Positions 58,471 to 64,000 of a stretch of DNA of 64,000 nucleotides are shown one piece after another. Source of the DNA: an uncultured Microbulbifer sp. (GTDB lineage Bacteria > Pseudomonadota > Gammaproteobacteria > Pseudomonadales > Cellvibrionaceae); NCBI RefSeq assembly GCF_947498635.1, contig NZ_CANMKV010000018.1, positions 1 through 64,000 of the forward strand, written 5' to 3'. The notes under the pieces are model-generated. The model had not been told where the DNA came from, made no database searches, and saw only the letters and a list, made by a program, of their open reading frames with translations. The position numbers and the translations under genes were made by a program. The first letter of the stretch is position 1, and each line of letters opens with the position of its first letter.

Positions 58471-58528
58471 TCGCTCGATCCAGAGGGGCCCGGTAGGGGC
58501 CCTGGGCCGGTGGTCAGTTATGCCAGCA

Positions 58529-60112
58529 TTAGTCCTGGCAACACATATATTGTGCGTAATAGTGGCTGAGAAACGCTTCGAAGGAACCTGTATCTTCCGC
58601 TTCCACCTGCTTCTGCTTGAGCAGCGACTCCTCCGCTTCGCGTGAGAAGCCGCGGACCGAGTCGCTATCGAGGGGGCGCTCGAGAAAATAACGGCGGTGT
58701 TGCTCGGCTTTCTGCATGGCCCAATGGTAGAAGTTCAGGTTTTGCTCCTGCATTTCTGCCAGCATCTGCTGAGCCGGAGTGGCAACTTCCCCTTTGACCT
58801 TGCCCCGCTGTACACCGACGGCACCGCGGTACTGGTCGCCGCCCCAAGCGCTGTCGAGCAGTTCGGCGACAGTGTCTATTTCTCCGAGTAGCTGAAAGGC
58901 CCACTCTTTCAGTTCACGCTCGTCGCCATTGCAGCGCAGTTTTAGGTCGGGTTCATGGCCGCGATAAACAATGCGCTGTTGGTTTTCCTGGGTTGTGCGG
59001 TAATCGGCTTCGTCGGTCTCGGGGCTGTCTGTGAGCAGGCAGTGCAGTAGGAAGCTGTCGATAAAACGCATCTGTTGCGCATCGATACCCAGCGGCATAA
59101 AGGGATTGAGGTCGAGACAGCGGACCTCGATATATTCAACCCCGCGGTTATTCAGAGCGGCCAGGGCAGTTTCGCCGCGCTTGGCTGGGTTTTTTGGCCG
59201 GATCGGCGAGTAAAACTCATTTTCGATTTGCAGCACGCCGGGGGAGAGTTGCTGGTACTTCCCTTCGCTGTCTTTTACCCCGAGTTCCCGGTAGGGGCCA
59301 TAGGGTCGGCTGATGGCCGAGCACAGGGTGGACAGGTAGCTGCGCAGATTGTTGTAGCAAACGACAAGTGATTGCTGCACCTCGCTGTTGTACCCCAGGT
59401 CGCCCATGCGCAGTGAGGTGGCATGGGGGGCGTGCAGAGTGTGGCCATCGTCGTTAAAGGTTTCGAGCTTGTGCTGGCGCCCCTCCACAAAGGAAGAGCA
59501 CACTGCGGGTGCGGCCCCGAACAGGTAGATTAGCAGCCAGTAATTGCGACGGAAATTGCGGATCAGGTCGAAGTAGCGTCGCGTTTTGAATTCGCACAGG
59601 GCTTCGCTGCTGCCCTCGAGCTCGTGCAGGTACAACCAGAAGGCATCGGGCAGAGAAAAGTTGTAGTGGATGCCGGCGATCGTCTGCATGGCGCGGCCGT
59701 AGCGCAGGCCGAGCCCCAGGCGGTAAATGGTTTTCATGGTGCCGCTGTGGGAATTGCCGTAGCGGGCCACTGGGATATCGCTGTCGGTGCCGATAACACA
59801 GGGCATACTGTTAACCCACAGGCGCTCGTCCCCGATCTGGCTGTAGGTATAGCGATGAATACGGTCGAGAATTCGCAGGGCTTCTTCTGGGGTCGCCACC
59901 GGCGGCGTAATAAACTCCAGCAAAGCCTCGGAAAAATCGGTGGTGATACTTTCGTGGGTTAGTGCCGAACCCAGTGTCTGCGCATGAGGCGTCTGCGCCA
60001 GGGTGCCGTCGTTGGCAACACGCAGGCTCTCTTTTTCTAGGCCGCGGCGTATGCCCCTGAGCAGTTGCACAGGCTCGGCCTGGGACAGGGCGGCGAGATG
60101 GGGAATAGGCAC
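58529..60112 (-). CDS. gshA: Glutamate-cysteine ligase (proteobacterial type)
   Basis: First step of glutathione synthesis. The protein has RGIRRGLEKESLRV near the N-terminus, FSEALLEFITPP, LYLHELEGSSEAL in the middle, and YIEVRCLDLNPF with the downstream ARG-containing helices. The 527-residue length is typical for the GshA family 1. It is followed by acpH and dsbB on the same strand. A gamma-glutamyltransferase is also encoded in the window. Confidence 0.96.
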   Translation of the reverse strand: MPIPHLAALSQAEPVQLLRGIRRGLEKESLRVANDGTLAQTPHAQTLGSALTHESITTDFSEALLEFITPPVATPEEALRILDRIHRYTYSQIGDERLWVNSMPCVIGTDSDIPVARYGNSHSGTMKTIYRLGLGLRYGRAMQTIAGIHYNFSLPDAFWLYLHELEGSSEALCEFKTRRYFDLIRNFRRNYWLLIYLFGAAPAVCSSFVEGRQHKLETFNDDGHTLHAPHATSLRMGDLGYNSEVQQSLVVCYNNLRSYLSTLCSAISRPYGPYRELGVKDSEGKYQQLSPGVLQIENEFYSPIRPKNPAKRGETALAALNNRGVEYIEVRCLDLNPFMPLGIDAQQMRFIDSFLLHCLLTDSPETDEADYRTTQENQQRIVYRGHEPDLKLRCNGDERELKEWAFQLLGEIDTVAELLDSAWGGDQYRGAVGVQRGKVKGEVATPAQQMLAEMQEQNLNFYHWAMQKAEQHRRYFLERPLDSDSVRGFSREAEESLLKQKQVEAEDTGSFEAFLSHYYAQYMCCQD

Positions 60113-60192
60113 TCGAATCTCCTTGGTACTACCGGAACTCTCTTTTTCTGTCGCGCTTGGGCGACTTGTGCCGGTGCTGAAAGAATCCCCGC

Positions 60193-60624
60193 TCAGGCGG
60201 CTGATTCCGATTCCGATTTGTGCTCGCCGGGTTGTGCGGGCGTTTCTTCCGGGACTTGTTGTGGCGCGACCTCTGGTGCCTGCTCTGGGGCCACTTCAGG
60301 TTCCGCCTGCGGCTCCAGCTCGGGGTTATCCTGTGCGGGCATTTCTTCCGGTGCGGGGGGCGCAACTTCGGGATCCCCCGATGCCGCGGAAGGATCGGCC
60401 AGGGCCTCTTCCGGGATCAGCGGCTGGGCCTTTGTGTTCAGTGCACACCGGAGTAATTCGATGCGCAGGCTGACATCACGTGTATTGGCCTCGAACATCT
60501 GATTGATGGCGACATCCTTAAATTCGCTGCGAAACAGTTTATTGGGCTCACGGCCGTCGAGCCATTCGCCGCTTTTGCTCAGGAATTGCTGGTGCTGGTT
60601 GGTCAGCACGTACACGTGACTCAT
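60193..60624 (-). CDS. Hypothetical protein with Glu/Pro-rich tail
   Basis: A 143-residue protein of unrecognised family. Residues 1-75 look folded (MSHVYVLTNQHQQFLSKSGE, KLFRSEFKDVAINQMFEANT); the remainder is a low-complexity tail of Glu, Pro, Ala and Gln with repeated EVAP/PE(V/E)AP-like units. Start at 60624; a second in-frame start four codons upstream is possible. It lies 80 bases upstream of gshA on the same strand and may be co-transcribed with it. Confidence 0.7.
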   Translation of the reverse strand: MSHVYVLTNQHQQFLSKSGEWLDGREPNKLFRSEFKDVAINQMFEANTRDVSLRIELLRCALNTKAQPLIPEEALADPSAASGDPEVAPPAPEEMPAQDNPELEPQAEPEVAPEQAPEVAPQQVPEETPAQPGEHKSESESAA

Positions 60625-60745
60625 TATGTTGGGCAACTTTGATGCTGTGACAGAAAGGCAGTTTAGCGACGGGTGCTGTGCGGCTCAAGAAGTCTGTGGG
60701 GACGAACGCGGCAAACGCACGTCCCGGAGGGATAAGGCGGGTTCC

Positions 60746-61999
60746 CTAGAGTGTTTTCAGTGGGTAGTGATCGGGATAGGGAAGTCGTGCACAGCCGCTG
60801 TCCACCGCTGCGCGCGCCACCGCTGAGGCGACTTCCGGCAGCAGGCGGGGGTCTGTGGGCTTGGGCAGGATATAGTTTGAGCCAAAGCTCAGTTCCACAC
60901 CGCCGTAGCCCTCGCGCACCGAATCTGGCACCGGCAGGCGGGCGATTTTGCGGATGGCTTCAATCGCGGCCAGTTTCATGTCCTCGTTGATACGCGCCGC
61001 GCGCACATCCAGTGCGCCGCGAAAAATAAAGGGGAAACACAGGACATTATTAACCTGGTTGGGGTAATCGGAGCGCCCGGTGGCCATGATCAGGTCGTCG
61101 CGTACACTGTGGGCCAGTTCCGGTTTGATCTCCGGATTTGGGTTCGAACAGGCGAATACCACCGGTTTCGGTGCCATGCGTTGCAGCTGTTCGGCGGAGA
61201 GGAGATCCGGACCGGACACGCCGAGAAATACGTCGGCGCCGTGGATTGCGTCGTCGAGGGTGCGCATATCGGTATCCCGCGCCCACTCGCCCTTGTAGGC
61301 GTTGATATCGGTGCGCCCAGAGTGAATCACGCCACGACTGTCGAGCATGGTGATCTGCTCCTTGCGCGCCCCGGCGGCCAGCAGCAGCTTACAGCAGGCG
61401 GTGGCGGCGGCGCCGGCGCCCAGGCACACCATATGGACTTCGCTGATCTTTTTGCCCTGGATCTCCAGGGCGTTGAGCATACCGGCGACCGTCACAATCG
61501 CGGTGCCGTGCTGGTCGTCGTGGAATACCGGCACCGGGCAGCGCTCAATCAGCGCTTCTTCAATATGGAAGCATTCCGGCGCTTTGATGTCTTCGAGATT
61601 GATACCGCCAAAGGTATTGGCGATGGCGGCAACCGTCTGAATAAACTGCTCCGGGCTGTTGACGTCCACCTCGATATCCACCGAGTTGATGTCGGCGAAG
61701 CGCTTGAACAGTAGCGATTTACCCTCCATCACCGGTTTGGAGGCCAGTGGACCCAAGTTGCCGAGGCCGAGGATGGCGCTGCCGTTAGAGATTACCGCCA
61801 CCAGGTTGCCCTTGCCGGTATACAGGTAGGCCGACTCTGGGTCCTTGGCAATTTCACGCACCGGCTCTGCCACGCCAGGGCTATATGCCAGGGACAGGTC
61901 TTCCTGGGTTTCGGCGGCGGTGGTCAGCTCAACTGAAAGTTTGCCGGGACTGGGGAGCGCGTGGTAATCGAGCGCTGCCTGGCGCAATGAATCCGTCAT
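60746..61999 (-). CDS. Malic enzyme, short MaeB-type without phosphotransacetylase domain
   Basis: Decarboxylates malate to pyruvate, probably with NADP. Signatures are [38 protein letters not shown] (read in parts), [15 protein letters not shown], the metal/substrate block [10 protein letters not shown] and the nucleotide motif [13 protein letters not shown]. At 417 residues it lacks the 330-residue C-terminal PTA-like domain of E. coli MaeB. The start at 61999 (MTDSLRQ) is the family start; no strong ribosome site is seen. It is the second malic enzyme of the window. Confidence 0.93.
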   Translation of the reverse strand: MTDSLRQAALDYHALPSPGKLSVELTTAAETQEDLSLAYSPGVAEPVREIAKDPESAYLYTGKGNLVAVISNGSAILGLGNLGPLASKPVMEGKSLLFKRFADINSVDIEVDVNSPEQFIQTVAAIANTFGGINLEDIKAPECFHIEEALIERCPVPVFHDDQHGTAIVTVAGMLNALEIQGKKISEVHMVCLGAGAAATACCKLLLAAGARKEQITMLDSRGVIHSGRTDINAYKGEWARDTDMRTLDDAIHGADVFLGVSGPDLLSAEQLQRMAPKPVVFACSNPNPEIKPELAHSVRDDLIMATGRSDYPNQVNNVLCFPFIFRGALDVRAARINEDMKLAAIEAIRKIARLPVPDSVREGYGGVELSFGSNYILPKPTDPRLLPEVASAVARAAVDSGCARLPYPDHYPLKTL

Positions 62000-62351
62000 T
62001 TGGGGGCTGTTCTCTCGAAAACTGGGGGTGACACTTAAGGTGTCATCCGGGTTACTGCGGGTCTCAGAGAATAACCGAGGGTCACTTGCTGCCACAAGCG
62101 CACACTGGGGGTGGAACTGCCACCTATTACTATTTTGCCCTTAATATTTGGCTAATTTCAGGATGATCAGTCGCGAGAAAAGCTATTTTAAGGATATTTT
62201 TACTGCCCATAACGAATATATTAAGCGATACAAATCGATTTTACCCCATTGAACTATCGCGGTGCAGAAAGGGGAATTTGGGGTATAAAAAAAGGCACCG
62301 AGGGATTCCTGGGTGCCTTTTGCGAGACGCCGCAGCGTCTCGATATTCGGA
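62000..62351. other. Upstream region of malic enzyme and downstream region of rpmE
   Basis: About 350 bases with no further gene. The left two-thirds are the leader and promoter zone of the malic enzyme gene; the right end holds the rpmE terminator and a small palindrome (CGAGACGC/GCGTCTCG at about 62323-62342). Confidence 0.5.
62286..62320 (-). terminator. Intrinsic terminator after rpmE
   Basis: On the minus strand GGCACC and GGTGCC flanked by A and T tracts form a hairpin followed by seven T, about 30 bases after the rpmE stop. Confidence 0.88.
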
Positions 62352-62564
62352 TTACTTGCTGATGCGGCTGCCAAAACGCTTCTTGAAGCGGTCCACACGT
62401 CCACCGGTAGTCGCTTGCTTTTGCTTGCCGGTGTAGAACGGGTGGCACTGGGAGCAGACGTCGATCTGCAGGTCTTTGCCCAGGGTGGAGCGAGTTTTGA
62501 CGACATTGCCACAGGAGCAAGTGGCATTGATGTCGGTGTAGTTAGGATGGATATCTGCTTTCAT
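62352..62564 (-). CDS. rpmE: 50S ribosomal protein L31 (zinc form)
   Basis: A 70-residue large-subunit protein starting [20 protein letters not shown]. The four zinc cysteines are present (CSC at 16-18, CSQC at 37-40), so it is the zinc-binding paralogue rather than the zinc-starvation form. It ends [16 protein letters not shown]. The frame is open further upstream, but this start gives the family length. Confidence 0.96.
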   Translation of the reverse strand: MKADIHPNYTDINATCSCGNVVKTRSTLGKDLQIDVCSQCHPFYTGKQKQATTGGRVDRFKKRFGSRISK

Positions 62565-62721
62565 GATTGCCTCTTTCCGAAACCGCCACTCGATCTGTTG
62601 CCGGGCACGGCATCGTCGTTGGAGCAGGAACCGGATTGGTTCCAGGCTGATTAAAAAGTCGGCGCATACTATCAGATTAGCGCCGGGGTTCAAGCCCAAA
62701 TGCCGTGCTCCGGTGCTGCCG

Positions 62722-62976
62722 CTAGCTTGCCGAGGAGATGAGTGGTTGCAGGGGCTGTAGGTGTTTGTGCTGTGCTTCACGTCCCGCCCCTGTGAGGTGG
62801 TAGCAGGCGATGGGCTTGCGCTCGACAAAGTCTTTGCGCCGGGCGATGTAACCCCGCTCATCAAGACGTCGTAGCTGTGCGACTAGATGGCCATCGGTTG
62901 CCTGTAGCTGATTCTTAAAACGGGAAAAGCTGATTTCCTCATACTTGGCCAGCATCATACAGATTGCGAGGCGCAC
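62722..62976 (-). CDS. Small winged-helix transcriptional regulator
   Basis: An 84-residue winged-helix protein of the group whose members begin with a helix ([20 protein letters not shown]), a recognition helix ([23 protein letters not shown]) and a wing ending [10 protein letters not shown]. Family members usually have LNPVLEHR-like residues just before this, and these are encoded in frame upstream, but no ATG, GTG or TTG lies there before a TAG at 63016-63018. The GTG at 62976 is therefore the only ordinary start. It directly follows a small membrane ORF. Confidence 0.7.
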   Translation of the reverse strand: MRLAICMMLAKYEEISFSRFKNQLQATDGHLVAQLRRLDERGYIARRKDFVERKPIACYHLTGAGREAQHKHLQPLQPLISSAS

Positions 62977-63015
62977 CCGGTGCTCGAGTACCGGGTTTAA
63001 CGCATTAAGGGCTTT

Positions 63016-63162
63016 CTAGGAGCTTTCATCGCGATGCTCCGCTACCCTGCTTGGCCGCTGTACCAAGCCTGTCCACAGAAGTCCGAAGCCGATCACCAAA
63101 CCGGTCAGGACCCAGGCATAAGGAGGTTTCAGTAAAAGGATCAGCGGGTCACTGGCTAGCAT
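63016..63162 (-). CDS. Possible small membrane protein upstream of the winged-helix regulator
   Basis: A 48-residue frame with one strong membrane helix (YAWVLTGLVIGFGLLWTGLV) and a charged C-terminus ending HRDESS. Its TAG is in the same frame as the winged-helix gene, 13 codons before that gene's GTG. An AGAAGA sequence about ten bases upstream is a weak ribosome site. I do not recognise a family. Confidence 0.45.
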   Translation of the reverse strand: MLASDPLILLLKPPYAWVLTGLVIGFGLLWTGLVQRPSRVAEHRDESS

Positions 63163-63315
63163 CAACTGAGTTCTTCTCTATCGGTCATAACGTTCATCCT
63201 TGTCGAATTGAGTAACTCTAAATAAGAGTGGGCAACTAAATTTGGCGCTCTCTGTACCTCGCTGTGTCAGCCAGTACACTAGCGCCCTTTATGTGAGGCG
63301 GTTTATGGGGGCGGG

Positions 63316-64000
63316 GTGCAACAGACGGTAGAACAGAAGGTCATCTTACGGCTGGCGGTACCGGTGCCGTTGCGGCGTCTCTTCGACTATTTGCCTCCAG
63401 AGGGCCTCGACCCAGCTGAATTACAGTCCGGCCAGCGTCTGTGGGTGCCCTTCGCCGGGCGCAAACTGGTGGCGGTGCTGGTGGATATGGTGCGGGAATC
63501 TCCACACGCCAAGCTGAAGTCGGCGGAAGCGTTGATCGACGGAAGCGCCCTGTTTGCCGAGCGCGACCGCAAATTCCTGAACTGGATTGCCGACTACTAT
63601 CAAGCGCCGGTGGGGGAGGTCTACGCCGCCGCCCTACCCGCTGCATTGCGCAAGGGCAAGCCCGCGGATCACTGGGCCGAGCAGTGGTTGCGGCTCACCA
63701 CCGAGGGCAAGGGCTTGCCGGAATCGGCACTGGCGCGGGCACCGAAACAGCAGGCGCTACTGCAGCAGCTACTGCGCGGAGGCGAGCAGAGCCGCACCCA
63801 CCTGAAGGCCCAGGGCCATACCCCGGCCGTGATCCGCGCGCTGCAGGAGCGCCATCTGGTGGAGTGGGCCTCTGGACCCACGGTGCCACCGCTACTGCCG
63901 GCGGCGGAGGCCACTGCGCCGCCGTCGCTGAATAGTGAACAGCAACAGGTGCTCGATACGCTGGATTGCAGCCGTTTTTCCGCCACCTTGCTAGAGGGCA
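63316..64000 (+). CDS. priA: Primosomal protein N' (replication restart helicase PriA), 5' part
   Basis: The frame runs off the right end of the window, so only the first 228 residues are seen. They show the PriA N-terminal DNA-binding domain: RLAVPVPLRRLFDYLPP, GQRLWVPFAGRKLVAVLVD, and FLNWIADYYQAPVGEVYAAALP. The helicase motifs lie outside the window. The start is GTG at 63316, with a G-rich ribosome site just before; the nearby ATG at 63305 is in another frame. rpmE lies to its left on the opposite strand, as in many gammaproteobacteria. Confidence 0.92.
   Translation, partial: MQQTVEQKVILRLAVPVPLRRLFDYLPPEGLDPAELQSGQRLWVPFAGRKLVAVLVDMVRESPHAKLKSAEALIDGSALFAERDRKFLNWIADYYQAPVGEVYAAALPAALRKGKPADHWAEQWLRLTTEGKGLPESALARAPKQQALLQQLLRGGEQSRTHLKAQGHTPAVIRALQERHLVEWASGPTVPPLLPAAEATAPPSLNSEQQQVLDTLDCSRFSATLLEG

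Overview
The window is a stretch of chromosome from a gammaproteobacterium, moderately GC-rich in its coding parts and densely packed with housekeeping genes. Gene content and order (ubiC-ubiA-phoB-phoR, oxyR-recG, gmk-rpoZ-spoT-ridA, coaBC/radC-rpmB-rpmG-mutM, coaBC-algC-argB-slmA, crc-like/pyrE, rsmD/ftsY-ftsE-ftsX-rpoH, algP-like/FKBP/rsd/dsbB-acpH-gshA) resemble Pseudomonas. Differences such as no dut between coaBC and algC, and a lone sterol-desaturase gene, fit a marine Cellvibrionales-type relative (Microbulbifer-like). That genus-level placement is inference. No rRNA, tRNA, insertion sequence, prophage or CRISPR array was seen.

Layout. 0.1-3.8 kb: M48 lipoprotein protease, a DUF4265 protein, and a yaaA-methyltransferase-membrane protein operon. 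3.8-7.6 kb: phosphate two-component system phoBR with a Pho box, then ubiA and ubiC. 7.7-14.1 kb: dicarboxylate symporter, recG, oxyR, small stress membrane protein, epimerase, ridA. 14.2-17.4 kb: gmk-rpoZ-spoT stringent-response operon. 17.6-23.3 kb: a more accessory stretch with a sterol desaturase-like protein, a TetR regulator divergent from a carboxymuconolactone-decarboxylase-like gene with three matching operators, a secreted subtilase, a 650-base AT-rich gap with a large inverted repeat, and a small rhomboid. 23.4-34.5 kb: yicC, rph, crc-like, pyrE, slmA, argB, algC, coaBC, radC, rpmB, rpmG. 34.5-41.9 kb: mutM, an unusual DsbB-like protein, a degenerate amidohydrolase lipoprotein, NAD malic enzyme, gamma-glutamyltransferase, coaD. 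42-48.1 kb: rsmD, ftsYEX, rpoH, DUF423, trmB. 48.2-50.4 kb: an accessory pair, one gene with a cholera/pertussis-toxin-like ADP-ribosyltransferase domain and one truncated OmpA-like barrel. 50.4-64 kb: ABC-F ATPase, TIGR02444, AlgP-like protein, FKBP isomerase, rsd, lrgAB, dsbB, acpH, gshA, malic enzyme, rpmE, a winged-helix regulator with a small membrane ORF, and the start of priA.

The best candidates for something undescribed are the ADP-ribosyltransferase-like protein at 48245-49249 (it keeps the LYR-x-D-x-RPP and QSGG signatures but lacks the STS motif and any obvious signal peptide), the lipoprotein at 36170-37804 that is recognisably a YtcJ-type amidohydrolase but has lost every expected metal ligand, and the three-copy TTGAnC-type operator between the TetR gene and its divergent neighbour. 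All functional statements rest on reading motifs by eye. No database search was run.
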